Source: an uncultured Gammaproteobacteria bacterium
GTDB taxonomy: Bacteria; Pseudomonadota; Gammaproteobacteria; Pseudomonadales; Pseudohongiellaceae
DNA length: 10,359 nucleotides
Reading direction: 5' to 3'
Assembly (NCBI GenBank): GCA_903889815.1
Contig: CAISYX010000264.1
Location: 1 to 10,359, forward strand
Made by a program: the position numbers and the translations under genes. Below are positions 1 through 7,532 of this stretch, one piece after another. The stretch's first letter is position 1. Every line of letters begins with the position of its first letter. The notes under the pieces are model-generated. The model saw only the letters and a list, made by a program, of their open reading frames with translations. It made no database searches and was not told the origin of the DNA.

Positions 1-39
1 CTCCGCCATTATTGCGCCTCACCCGCCGAAGGACCCGCC

Positions 40-1647
40 GTGCTCGTCGCCAACAATATCACCATGCAATTCGGGGCCAAGCCCCTGTTCGAAAACGTTT
101 CCGTCAAGTTCGGCGAGGGTAATCGCTATGGTCTGATCGGCGCCAACGGCTCCGGCAAGTCCACCTTCATGAAGATTCTGAGCGGCGAACTGCAACCCTC
201 CGCAGGCAACGTCAATGTGGACGCCGATGAACGCGTGGGTATTCTGCGTCAGAACCAGTTTGCCTATGAAGAGTTCTCGGCAATTGACACAGTAATCATG
301 GGCCACGACAAGCTGTGGAAGATCAAACAGGAAAAAGATCGCATTTACGATCTGCCCGAGATGTCGGAAGACGATGGCATGCGCGTGGCGGAACTGGAAA
401 TTGAATTCGCCGAACTCGATGGCTATTCCGCAGAGTCCAGCGCCAGCGAGCTGCTGCTTGGACTGGGCATTCCACTCGAACAGCATTACGGGCCCATGAG
501 CGCCATTGCTCCGGGCTGGAAGCTGCGCGTGCTGCTGGCACAGTCGTTGTTTGCTGACCCGGACATCATGCTGCTGGACGAGCCCACCAACAACCTGGAC
601 ATCAATGCCATTCGCTGGCTCGAGGGCATTCTCAACCAGCGCGAATGCACCATGATCATCATCTCCCACGACCGCCACTTCCTGAACAGTGTCTGTACGC
701 ACATGGTGGATGTGGACTACGGCGAGCTGCGCCTCTACCCGGGCACCTATGACGATTTCATGATTGCCTCGACGCAGGCGCGCGAGCGAATCCAGGCCGA
801 TAATGCCAAGAAGAAGACCCAGATTTCCGAGCTGCAGTCCTTCGTGAGCCGCTTCTCCGCGAACGCTTCCAAAGCCAAGCAGGCGACCTCACGCGCCAAG
901 CAGATCGAGAAGATCAAGCTGGAAGACCTCAAGCCTTCCAGCCGCGTCAGCCCCTTCATCCGTTTTGAACAGGAAAAGAAACTGCACCGTCAGGCGCTGG
1001 AGCTCAGCAAGCTGACCCTGGCTTACGGCGACAATGTGCTGCTGAAGAATCTCAGTCTGATGGTCGAGGCCGGCGAGCGCATGGCCATAATCGGACCGAA
1101 CGGTATCGGCAAGACCACCCTGCTGCAGGCCATTACCAGCCACTTCGGCAAGGGGGCAGACGAGTCGCTCAGCGGCACGGTGAAGTGGGCCGAAAATGCC
1201 GCGCTGGGCTATTACGCCCAGGACCACAATCACGAATTCGCAGACGATGTGAATCTGTTCGAGTGGATGAGTCAGTGGGGCAAGCCAGGCGACGATGAGC
1301 AGGTCATTCGCGGCATCCTCGGCAAGATGCTGTTTTCCAAAGAGGACAGCAACAAGAAAGTGAAGGTGATCTCCGGTGGCGAGAAGGGCCGCATGCTGTT
1401 CGGCAAGATGATGCTGCAGAAGCCGAACGTGCTGGTGATGGACGAGCCGACCAACCACCTGGACATGGAGGCCATCGAGGCGCTCAACCTGGCCCTGGAG
1501 AATTATCCTGGCACGCTGATCTTCGTCAGCCACGATCGGGAGTTCGTGTCCTCGCTTGCCACCCGCATCCTCGAACTGAGCGTGGACGGCATCAACAACT
1601 TCAAGGGCAACTACGACGAGTACCTGCATCAGCTGGGAGTGGAGTGA
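40..1647 (+). CDS. ybiT: YbiT-type ABC-F ATPase
   Basis: A 535-residue soluble protein with two ABC ATPase domains and no membrane segments, as expected for ABC-F factors, which bind ribosomes rather than transport. Seen: Walker A GANGSGKST (34-42), Walker B with DEPTNNLD (180-187), switch SHDRHF (209-214); second half GPNGIGKTT (352-360), signature SGGEKGR (445-451), DEPTNHLD (468-475), SHDREF (497-502). The charged stretch at about 245-315 between the domains is the P-site tRNA-interaction linker. The first signature is degenerate (APGWKLR, 157-163), which from memory is also so in E. coli YbiT (about 530 aa); the ends LGYYAQDH and SSLATRILE also match that subfamily. The start is GTG at 40, with AAGGA at 29-33 six bases upstream. 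It overlaps dbpA by one base. The cellular role (ribosome-associated translation factor) is inferred from the family. Confidence 0.93.
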   Translation: MLVANNITMQFGAKPLFENVSVKFGEGNRYGLIGANGSGKSTFMKILSGELQPSAGNVNVDADERVGILRQNQFAYEEFSAIDTVIMGHDKLWKIKQEKDRIYDLPEMSEDDGMRVAELEIEFAELDGYSAESSASELLLGLGIPLEQHYGPMSAIAPGWKLRVLLAQSLFADPDIMLLDEPTNNLDINAIRWLEGILNQRECTMIIISHDRHFLNSVCTHMVDVDYGELRLYPGTYDDFMIASTQARERIQADNAKKKTQISELQSFVSRFSANASKAKQATSRAKQIEKIKLEDLKPSSRVSPFIRFEQEKKLHRQALELSKLTLAYGDNVLLKNLSLMVEAGERMAIIGPNGIGKTTLLQAITSHFGKGADESLSGTVKWAENAALGYYAQDHNHEFADDVNLFEWMSQWGKPGDDEQVIRGILGKMLFSKEDSNKKVKVISGGEKGRMLFGKMMLQKPNVLVMDEPTNHLDMEAIEALNLALENYPGTLIFVSHDREFVSSLATRILELSVDGINNFKGNYDEYLHQLGVE

Positions 1648-3095
1648 TGTCCACGCCTGCAGAGCCGGCAGTCAGCACCACTGGCACGGATTTCAGTACG
1701 CTGCTGCTGCCGCCCGCGCAGCTGCAGAATCTGACGGACATGGGCTATCTGCAGATGACCCCGGTGCAGGCACAGAGCCTGCCAATGGCACTGCAGGGCA
1801 AGGATCTGATTGCCCAGGCCAAGACCGGCAGCGGCAAGACAGCTGCCTTCGGCATTGCGCTGCTGGAGCGCCTGAATCCCCGCGATTTCGGAACGCAGGC
1901 ACTGATTCTGTGCCCCACCCGCGAGCTCTGCACCCAGGTGGCCACCGAAGTTCGCAAGCTGGCCCGCTACCTGCCGAACATCAAAGTGGTGGTGCTGTGC
2001 GGAGGCCAACCCCTCGGTCCGCAGATTGCTTCTCTGGAACACGGCGCTCACATCATCGTGGCCACGCCGGGCAGGCTGCGTGATCATCTGGAAAAGCAGA
2101 CCTTGTCGATTGCCCGCGTGAACACGCTCGTTCTGGACGAGGCGGACCGCATGCTGGACATGGGCTTCTCCGAAGACATCGGCTTCATCATCGGCAACAC
2201 GCCTGCCTCGCGACAAACTCTGTTGTTCTCGGCCACATTTCCTGCGGACATCGTGGCCATGAGTGCGCAGTATCAGCGCTCCGCCGAACAGCTCAGCGTG
2301 GAAACTCAGCATTCGGAAACCACGATCGCGCAGCAGTTCTACTGCGTTGGCAGCACGGACAACGAAGAGCGTCGCGTGGCTGCAGTGCTCACCCTGCTGC
2401 GGCACTTTCAGCCGGCGGCCTGCGTGGTGTTCTGCAACACCCGTCAAGGCACCGTGGATGTAGCGCGCTTTCTCAGCCAGCGCGGGGTGCCCGCCCTGCC
2501 ACTGCATGGCGAACTCGAACAGCGCGAGCGTGACCAGGTGCTGATTCAGTTCCGCAATGGCAGCGCGCCGGTACTGGTGGCAACGGATGTCGCCGCACGG
2601 GGTCTGGACATCGAAGAGTTGCCGCTGGTGATCAACGCGGAGTTGCCCCGCGACCTGGATGTTTACACCCATCGCATCGGCCGAACAGGCCGTGCCGGAC
2701 TGAGCGGCGTGGCAGCAAGTCTGTTCTTCGAGAATGAACGGTTCAGAGTGGATGCCCTGCGTGAACGCGATGCCCACACGGCAGGCGCACCCATTCAGGC
2801 GATCGGCATGGTGAAGGAGTCGGCCCGCGCAGCAGTGACGAAAAAACAGACGCTGGACATCGGTGGCGGGCGCAAGAACAAGCTGCGCCCGGGTGACATC
2901 CTCGGCGCGCTGACTGCCGAGAATGGCATTCCCGCGTCAGCCATCGGTCGTATCGACATCCTGGAGCATGCGAGCTATGTCGCCATAGAAGCAGAGTGGG
3001 TGCAGAAAGCGATGCAGCAACTGGAGACCCGCCGCATCAAGGCTCAAAAGTTCAAGATCAGACGGCTTGGCCCGGCGCACCGGGATGGCGACTGA
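1647..3095 (+). CDS. dbpA: ATP-dependent RNA helicase DbpA
   Basis: A DEAD-box helicase of 482 residues. Motifs in order: Q-motif region TPVQAQ (38-43), motif I AQAKTGSGKT (56-65), PTREL (90-94), TPGR (140-143), DEAD (164-167), SAT (195-197), ATDVAARGLD (312-321) and HRIGRTGR (342-349). The C-terminal part from about 402 to 474 begins GGGRKNKLRPGDILGAL and ends KAQKFKIRRL, the DbpA RNA-binding domain that in E. coli recognises hairpin 92 of 23S rRNA; this separates it from RhlE, SrmB and CsdA. The inferred role is 50S subunit maturation. ATG at 1647 overlaps the last base of the ybiT stop (TGATG arrangement). GTG at 1644 is an alternative start, but GGGAG at 1635-1639 is better spaced (7 bases) for the ATG. 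Translational coupling to ybiT is likely. Length is close to E. coli DbpA (457 aa). Confidence 0.94.
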   Translation: MSTPAEPAVSTTGTDFSTLLLPPAQLQNLTDMGYLQMTPVQAQSLPMALQGKDLIAQAKTGSGKTAAFGIALLERLNPRDFGTQALILCPTRELCTQVATEVRKLARYLPNIKVVVLCGGQPLGPQIASLEHGAHIIVATPGRLRDHLEKQTLSIARVNTLVLDEADRMLDMGFSEDIGFIIGNTPASRQTLLFSATFPADIVAMSAQYQRSAEQLSVETQHSETTIAQQFYCVGSTDNEERRVAAVLTLLRHFQPAACVVFCNTRQGTVDVARFLSQRGVPALPLHGELEQRERDQVLIQFRNGSAPVLVATDVAARGLDIEELPLVINAELPRDLDVYTHRIGRTGRAGLSGVAASLFFENERFRVDALRERDAHTAGAPIQAIGMVKESARAAVTKKQTLDIGGGRKNKLRPGDILGALTAENGIPASAIGRIDILEHASYVAIEAEWVQKAMQQLETRRIKAQKFKIRRLGPAHRDGD

Positions 3096-3114
3096 CGCCC
3101 TCAGGAGCTCCGGC

Positions 3115-3795
3115 ATGTCTGCGAGACCCTTCTGCCCGCATTGCCAGCGCCCTCTGCCGTCCTGTTACTGCTTGCACGTCCCGCGCCTGCACAATCGCTG
3201 GCCAGTACGAATTCTTCAACATCCACAGGAAGCGGCCCACGCACTCGGCACTGCCCGCATCGCAGCCCTTGGCCTCAGCGACTGTGTGCTGAGCACGGGC
3301 ACTGCTCCGGACGCTGCGCTGCTGCGGCTGAGGGATTGCGTTGTTCTCTACCCGGGAGAGGGCAGTCAGCCACTGTCCCGGTTGCGATCCGGACCTGTCA
3401 CAGGCCTGCTGTTTCTCGATGGCACCTGGCGCAAGAGCAAGCGCATGCTGCTTGAGTCACCCGCACTTGCCGCGCTGCCTCGCTATCACCTTGAAAGCCC
3501 GGAGCCCAGCCGCTACCGCATACGCCGTGAACCACGGGCACACGCGATCTCGACGCTGGAAGCCATCGTGCAGTCACTGGAATTTCTGGAAGGAGCGCCC
3601 GGCCGCTACGCCGGGCTGCTGAGCGTCATGGACATGCTGGTGGACGAACAGATCCGCCATATGGGTGAAGACTTGTACCAGAGACGCTATCTCAAAGCAG
3701 AGACAGAATCGCCGCAATCCCGCCACCGATCAGCAGAATCAGAATCGGCAGAATGCTCAGACCGAAACCCAGACCCCGACGCGCCGGATCGCTGA
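3115..3795 (+). CDS. DTW-domain tRNA-uridine aminocarboxypropyltransferase family protein
   Basis: A 226-residue protein of the DTW family, whose characterised members transfer the aminocarboxypropyl group of S-adenosylmethionine to uridine in tRNA (acp3U). Seen: a zinc-finger-like cysteine cluster CPHC...CYC (7-10, 17-19), QHPQEAAHALGTARIA (35-50), the name-giving DGTW at 102-105 followed by RKSKRML, and SRYRIRREP with AISTLEAI (145-151). It resembles the DTW subgroup with a compact N-terminal cysteine cluster more than E. coli TapT/YfiP, so the target position is not assigned. ATG at 3115 is chosen because AGGAG at 3103-3107 sits 7 bases upstream and the cysteine cluster follows directly; an upstream in-frame start at 3067 lies inside dbpA. 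The usual family fold should end near residue 192. Residues 193-226 are a Ser/Glu/Asp/Arg/Pro-rich tail encoded antisense to the MAPEG gene. Confidence 0.88.
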   Translation: MSARPFCPHCQRPLPSCYCLHVPRLHNRWPVRILQHPQEAAHALGTARIAALGLSDCVLSTGTAPDAALLRLRDCVVLYPGEGSQPLSRLRSGPVTGLLFLDGTWRKSKRMLLESPALAALPRYHLESPEPSRYRIRREPRAHAISTLEAIVQSLEFLEGAPGRYAGLLSVMDMLVDEQIRHMGEDLYQRRYLKAETESPQSRHRSAESESAECSDRNPDPDAPDR

Positions 3796-4075
3796 TGTAG
3801 GCCCGCAGGTAAATGGCGCGACCAATCACGTAGACGAAGCCGATGCCGGCCCCCAGATCGGGACGTACCCAGTAGCCAAACAACACGATGGCGGGGATGA
3901 ACATGATCATCAGCTCCAGCGTATTCTGATGCACGCGATAATAGCGCTCGAATACCGGGTGTCCGGTGATCGCCGGGGCATGCACATTGAACTTGCTGCG
4001 CGCGCGCCCCACCAGCAGGCCGAAAGCAAAATACTGCAACAGGGCAAGCACGATCACGATCGCTACATATTCCAT
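3692..4075 (-). CDS. MAPEG family integral membrane protein
   Basis: A 127-residue protein with four predicted membrane segments at about 3-22, 52-69, 75-93 and 104-126. The family hallmark lies between the first two: FERYYRVHQNTLE (42-54), matching the ERxxRxHxNxxE pattern of MAPEG proteins (membrane-associated proteins in eicosanoid and glutathione metabolism). Eukaryotic relatives are microsomal glutathione transferases; the substrate of bacterial members such as YecN is generally unknown and is not predicted here. The start is ATG, complement of 4073-4075, with a GGGGAG-type Shine-Dalgarno just upstream on the minus strand (complement of about 4082-4087). The stop is TGA, complement of 3692-3694. 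Residues 94-127, including all of the last membrane helix, overlap the convergent DTW gene. Confidence 0.85.
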   Translation of the reverse strand: MEYVAIVIVLALLQYFAFGLLVGRARSKFNVHAPAITGHPVFERYYRVHQNTLELMIMFIPAIVLFGYWVRPDLGAGIGFVYVIGRAIYLRAYISDPARRGLGFGLSILPILILLIGGGIAAILSLL

Positions 4076-4145
4076 TTCTTACTCCCCTTGAGACGCTGCT
4101 CTGACAGTGCCGTGGTCGTTGGACTGCGACTGACTGCCTTTGATT

Positions 4146-4229
4146 CCTGCCATTGCGAAACGCCAACCAGATTACTTCGCGCCCCAGGATGGGTCAACGA
4201 ATATGCCGGGGCGCTTTGCTATTGGCAGG
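4146..4229. repeat. Two nested inverted repeats in the divergent intergenic region
   Basis: The outer pair CCTGCCA (4146-4152) and TGGCAGG (4223-4229) encloses the inner pair GCGCCCC (4179-4185) and GGGGCGC (4208-4214). Both are perfect 7-bp complements. The inner hairpin would have a 22-base loop and lies one base upstream of the candidate xseB -35 box. The right outer arm falls in the spacer of that promoter. No T-run follows, so an intrinsic terminator is unlikely. Confidence 0.4.
4171..4197 (-). promoter_or_regulatory. Weak candidate promoter for the MAPEG gene
   Basis: On the minus strand TTGACC (complement of 4192-4197) resembles a -35 box at five of six positions. AGTAAT (complement of 4171-4176) resembles a -10 box at four of six. 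The spacer is 15 bases, shorter than the optimal 17, so this is only a candidate. It lies within the inverted-repeat region described separately. Confidence 0.25.
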
Positions 4230-4244
4230 CAGAATAGTGATAAT
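4216..4244 (+). promoter_or_regulatory. Candidate sigma70-type promoter for xseB-ispA
   Basis: TTGCTA (4216-4221, four of six matches to TTGACA) and GATAAT (4239-4244, five of six matches to TATAAT) are separated by exactly 17 bases. This places transcription start near 4251, about 39 bases before the xseB ATG. It is the best promoter-like match seen in the window and sits in the only gap upstream of this gene set. Confidence 0.55.
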
Positions 4245-4289
4245 TGCCCGCCCCGTGAACCCCCCTGCAATCGTCCAGGAACCTCCGCC

Positions 4290-4553
4290 ATGAGCAAGAA
4301 ACCGGATCCCGTCTTCAATTTTGAAGAATCCCTTGCCAGCCTTGAAAGTCTGGTAACGGCCATGGAAGAGGGGGAACTGAGTCTTGAAGAATCCCTGCAG
4401 GCCTTTGAGAAAGGCATCCGCCTGACGCGGGAGTGCCAGAGCGCCCTGCAAAAGGCAGAACAGAAAGTCCAGATACTGATAGCGGAGAACGGCGCCCCTG
4501 AAGCGCTCGACCTCGAAGGTGATGCATCCGACACGGGACGCCAGCGCGCATGA
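4290..4553 (+). CDS. xseB: Exodeoxyribonuclease VII small subunit
   Basis: An 87-residue acidic, helical protein. The core FEESLASLESLVTAMEEGEL (11-30) followed by SLEESLQAFEKGIRLTRECQSAL and KAEQKVQIL is the characteristic XseB sequence. With XseA, several copies of this subunit form exonuclease VII, which degrades single-stranded DNA into acid-soluble oligonucleotides; xseA is not in the window. ATG at 4290 is chosen because the family start MSKK...FNFEESL follows directly and AGGA (4277-4280) lies 9 bases upstream. Longer in-frame readings from 4140 would run through the promoter region. The gene ends in an ATGA overlap with ispA, as in many gammaproteobacteria, so translation of the two is probably coupled. 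Confidence 0.95.
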   Translation: MSKKPDPVFNFEESLASLESLVTAMEEGELSLEESLQAFEKGIRLTRECQSALQKAEQKVQILIAENGAPEALDLEGDASDTGRQRA

Positions 4554-5464
4554 GCACGAGCACTGTCGACCAACTCCCGCTCGACGCCTTCATGAACCTT
4601 TGCCGGGAGCGCGTGCAGCGCGTGCTCAAGACACAGCTCGAAACGCTGCCGGGACCCGCCACGCGACTGCGCGAGGCCATGCTCCACGCCAGCCTGCTGG
4701 GAGGCAAGCGGGTGCGCCCCGTGCTGGCATATGCCAGCGCCCAGGCTGTGGGCGGCACGCTGGAAGCCGCCGACATGGCTGCCTGTGCCACCGAATTGGT
4801 GCACTGTTACTCGCTTGTTCACGACGACCTGCCAGCGATGGACGATGACGATCTGCGCCGCGGCCAGCCCACGGTGCACATCGCTTTCGACGAAGCCACC
4901 GCCATCCTCGCCGGGGATGCCCTGCAGGCACTGGCATTTCGCCTGCTCAGTGACCCGACACTGCACTCGGCAACGCCTGTGACCAGCCTGCGCATGATCA
5001 ATCTGCTAGCCGCAGCGGCTGGTTTCGAAGGCATGGTCTCAGGGCAGTCGATCGACTTCGAGGCCACCGGGAGAAGCGTCTCACTGCAAGACCTGCAGAC
5101 CATGCACAGCCTGAAGACGGGAGCCCTGATCTCCGCCAGCGTGCTGCTGGGTGCCCTGACGACAGAGAAGGCCACTGACATGCAGCTGTCTGCACTGGGT
5201 CGCTATGCCGAATGCATCGGTCTGGCCTTCCAGGTGCAGGACGACATTCTCGATGTCGTCAGCGACACGGCGACACTGGGCAAAACGCAGGGGGCAGACC
5301 AGGCCATGAACAAGCCGACCTATGTCTCCTTGCTGGGCCTGAACGCTGCACGCAGCAAGGCCCAGGACCTCTGCGATTCAGCCCTAGCCGCGCTGACAGG
5401 ATTTGACAGCCGCGCAGACGCGCTGCGCCAGATTGCCCGCTACATCGTGGAACGGCGACACTGA
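4550..5464 (+). CDS. ispA: Farnesyl diphosphate synthase
   Basis: A 304-residue short-chain trans-prenyltransferase that condenses dimethylallyl and geranyl diphosphates with isopentenyl diphosphate to give farnesyl diphosphate, the precursor of undecaprenyl phosphate and the quinone side chains. Seen: GGKRVRP (51-57), the first aspartate-rich motif DDLPAMDDD (92-100) with the two-residue insertion (PA) typical of bacterial FPP synthases, RRGQPTVH (103-110), GQSIDF (165-170), the Lys-Thr pair at 189-190, and the second aspartate-rich motif QDDILD (230-235) followed by DTATLGKTQGAD. E. coli IspA is 299 aa. The ATG at 4550 overlaps the xseB stop by four bases. A geranylgeranyl product cannot be excluded from sequence alone, but the bulky Tyr87 shortly before the first motif and the xseB-dxs context favour farnesyl. 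Confidence 0.95.
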   Translation: MSTSTVDQLPLDAFMNLCRERVQRVLKTQLETLPGPATRLREAMLHASLLGGKRVRPVLAYASAQAVGGTLEAADMAACATELVHCYSLVHDDLPAMDDDDLRRGQPTVHIAFDEATAILAGDALQALAFRLLSDPTLHSATPVTSLRMINLLAAAAGFEGMVSGQSIDFEATGRSVSLQDLQTMHSLKTGALISASVLLGALTTEKATDMQLSALGRYAECIGLAFQVQDDILDVVSDTATLGKTQGADQAMNKPTYVSLLGLNAARSKAQDLCDSALAALTGFDSRADALRQIARYIVERRH

Positions 5465-5473
5465 TCCCTTGAT

Positions 5474-5502
5474 TTGACGCTTCACAGTCATTCCTTTAAG
5501 TT
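5474..5502 (+). promoter_or_regulatory. Weak candidate internal promoter before dxs
   Basis: The 68-base ispA-dxs gap contains TTGACG (5474-5479, five of six matches to a -35 box). AT-rich candidates for the -10 box are TTTAAG (5495-5500, four of six, spacer 15) or TAAGTT (5497-5502, three of six, spacer 17). The -10 match is poor, so dxs may simply be read from the xseB promoter. Confidence 0.3.
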
Positions 5503-5532
5503 AGCCAAACCTTTTTTGTGACAGGTCCGACC

Positions 5533-7434
5533 ATGCTTGACGAAATCCCCCTCACACGCCCGGAAACACCTTTGCTCGACCTTGTACAGAACCCGGCCGA
5601 TCTGAGGAATTTCGAACCAGCACAGCTCAAGGACCTGGCCCGTGAAGTGCGCAAATTCCTGTTGTATTCGGTCGGCCAGACGGGCGGGCATTTCGGAGCC
5701 GGACTTGGCGTGGTCGAGCTGACCATCGCGCTGCATTACGTATTCAATACGCCTGACGACCGCCTGGTATGGGACGTTGGCCACCAGACTTACCCTCACA
5801 AGATTCTCACGGGCCGGCGCGAACGCATGCTGAGCATGCGGCAGGCGGGCGGGCTCGCCGCTTTTCCATCCCGGGATGAAAGCGAATACGACACTTTTGG
5901 CGTGGGACATTCCAGCACCTCCATCAGCGCCGCCCTGGGCATGATGATCGCCGCCCGCGCGCAAGGCATAGACCGGCGCACGGTCGCCATCATCGGTGAC
6001 GGCGCAATGACGGCGGGCATGGCGTTCGAAGCACTCAATCACGCCGGCGACATTGACGAGAATTTTCTGGTGATTCTCAACGACAACAACATGTCGATCT
6101 CGAAGAACGTCGGGGGCCTGTCCAGCTACTTCGCCCGCATGTGGGCCAGCCGCCCCTACAACTTCATTCGTACGGGAGGCAAGCGCGTGCTGGCGAAAAT
6201 TCCTCCTGCGCTCAAGGCCGCGCACCGCGCCGAAGAATACATGAAGGGCATGGTGTCTCCCGGCACGCTGTTCGAGGAAATCGGCTTCAACTACATCGGG
6301 CTGGTCGATGGTCACAACACCCTCGAACTGATCGATATCCTCACCAATATAAAACAGCTGCGCGGCCCCCAGCTGCTGCACATCGTGACCCAGAAAGGCA
6401 AAGGCTATACGGCTTCCGAGAACGATCCGTTCGGAATGCATGCCATGAACAAGATCGAGCCCAAGAAGGCTTCCCCCGCCGTGCGCAAGATGGAAACACC
6501 GAGTTATTCTGCTGTCTTTGGCGAATGGCTGTGCGACATGGCGGCCGCAGACCCACTGCTGGCCGCCATCACGCCGGCCATGAGCACCGGCTCCGGCATG
6601 GACGGGTTTGCCGAGCAGTTTCCCGGGCAGTTTCACGATGTGGCAATTGCTGAACAACATGCTGTCACGCTGGCTGCGGGCATGGCCTGTGACGGACTCA
6701 AACCGGTTGTCGCCATCTACTCGACGTTTCTGCAGCGCGGCTACGACCAGCTCATTCACGATGTGGCACTGCAGAATCTTGATGTGTTGTTCGCCATTGA
6801 TCGTGCGGGGCTGGTGGGCGAAGACGGCCCCACCCATGCAGGCAGTTTCGATCTGGCGTTCCTGCGCTGCATTCCTCACATGGTGATCATGGCGCCGAGC
6901 AATGAGAACGAAGCCCGGCAGATGCTCTACACGGGATACCTGCACAAAGGTCCGGCGGCTCTGCGTTACCCGCGGGGCAAAGGGCCGGGCGCTGCCATCA
7001 GCAAGACGATGCAGGCCCTGCCCATCGGCAAAGGCCTGCAACGACGGCGCGGACATACCGTTGCGATACTGGCTTTTGGCAGCCTCGTCACCAGCGCAAT
7101 GGCGGCAGCCGAAGTGCTGGATGCCACGGTCATCGACATGCGTTTCGTGAAACCGCTGGATGAAGACATGATTGGCGAGATGGCCACCCGCCATCATCTG
7201 CTGGTCACTCTGGAAGAACATGCCCTGATGGGTGGCGCTGGTTCAGCCGTAAATGAATATCTGCTGCGCGAAGACTATCGTGTGCCCGTACTGAACCTCG
7301 GGCTGCCCGACAGTTTCCTCAGCCATGGCAAAGTGCCGGACATGCTTGCGTCAGTGGGACTGGACAAGGATTCTGTTGTGGCTGCCATTCGCACCAAGTT
7401 GCAGAAATGCAAGATTCAATCAGAGGCTGTGTAA
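5533..7434 (+). CDS. dxs: 1-deoxy-D-xylulose-5-phosphate synthase
   Basis: A 633-residue thiamine-diphosphate enzyme that joins pyruvate and glyceraldehyde 3-phosphate, the first and usually rate-limiting step of the MEP isoprenoid pathway, and also feeds thiamine and pyridoxal synthesis. Seen: GGHFG with the active-site His53, WDVGHQTYPHKILTGR (80-95), the cofactor motif GDGAMTAG...NDNN (155-186), GLVDGHN (256-262), QKGKGY (287-292), IAEQH with the catalytic Glu374, Y396/F399/R402, DRAG (423-426), and D431/H435. These positions equal E. coli Dxs (620 aa) numbering plus 4, and no key residue is missing. ATG at 5533 is preferred, with AGG at 5523-5525 as a weak Shine-Dalgarno; GTG at 5518 would add five residues. 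The stop is TAA. It is the third gene of the xseB-ispA-dxs set. Confidence 0.96.
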   Translation: MLDEIPLTRPETPLLDLVQNPADLRNFEPAQLKDLAREVRKFLLYSVGQTGGHFGAGLGVVELTIALHYVFNTPDDRLVWDVGHQTYPHKILTGRRERMLSMRQAGGLAAFPSRDESEYDTFGVGHSSTSISAALGMMIAARAQGIDRRTVAIIGDGAMTAGMAFEALNHAGDIDENFLVILNDNNMSISKNVGGLSSYFARMWASRPYNFIRTGGKRVLAKIPPALKAAHRAEEYMKGMVSPGTLFEEIGFNYIGLVDGHNTLELIDILTNIKQLRGPQLLHIVTQKGKGYTASENDPFGMHAMNKIEPKKASPAVRKMETPSYSAVFGEWLCDMAAADPLLAAITPAMSTGSGMDGFAEQFPGQFHDVAIAEQHAVTLAAGMACDGLKPVVAIYSTFLQRGYDQLIHDVALQNLDVLFAIDRAGLVGEDGPTHAGSFDLAFLRCIPHMVIMAPSNENEARQMLYTGYLHKGPAALRYPRGKGPGAAISKTMQALPIGKGLQRRRGHTVAILAFGSLVTSAMAAAEVLDATVIDMRFVKPLDEDMIGEMATRHHLLVTLEEHALMGGAGSAVNEYLLREDYRVPVLNLGLPDSFLSHGKVPDMLASVGLDKDSVVAAIRTKLQKCKIQSEAV

Positions 7435-7454
7435 GTTACGCGCTGCCTGCACGA

Positions 7455-7484
7455 TTGACGCGGCAGGGGGCCGGTGCGTAGACT
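7455..7484 (+). promoter_or_regulatory. Candidate promoter of the cobalamin operon
   Basis: TTGACG (7455-7460, five of six) and TAGACT (7479-7484, four of six) are separated by 18 bases. Transcription would start near 7491, about 40 bases before the riboswitch aptamer. This would let btuB be transcribed independently of dxs. There is no convincing terminator after dxs, so some read-through is possible. Confidence 0.4.
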
Positions 7485-7532
7485 TGCGCGCATTGTTGGT
7501 CCGCGTCTCTGACCCATCAACGATACTCAACA

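Noticed and set aside
889..2777. Minus-strand frames of 246 and 382 codons opposite ybiT and dbpA
   Set aside because: Both mirror conserved genes, show no family motifs and have no gene-like spacing or convincing ribosome binding sites.
3665..4237. A 190-codon plus-strand frame across the MAPEG region
   Set aside because: The MAPEG reading on the other strand has four membrane helices, the family motif and a good Shine-Dalgarno; this frame has none of these and runs into the intergenic region.
5488..7221. A 577-codon open frame on the minus strand opposite dxs
   Set aside because: It is antisense to a fully conserved dxs, with no domain pattern and shadow-like composition.
7443..7466. A terminator after dxs from the pair CTGCC / GGCAG
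   Set aside because: The stem is only five base pairs with a 14-base loop and no T-run follows.
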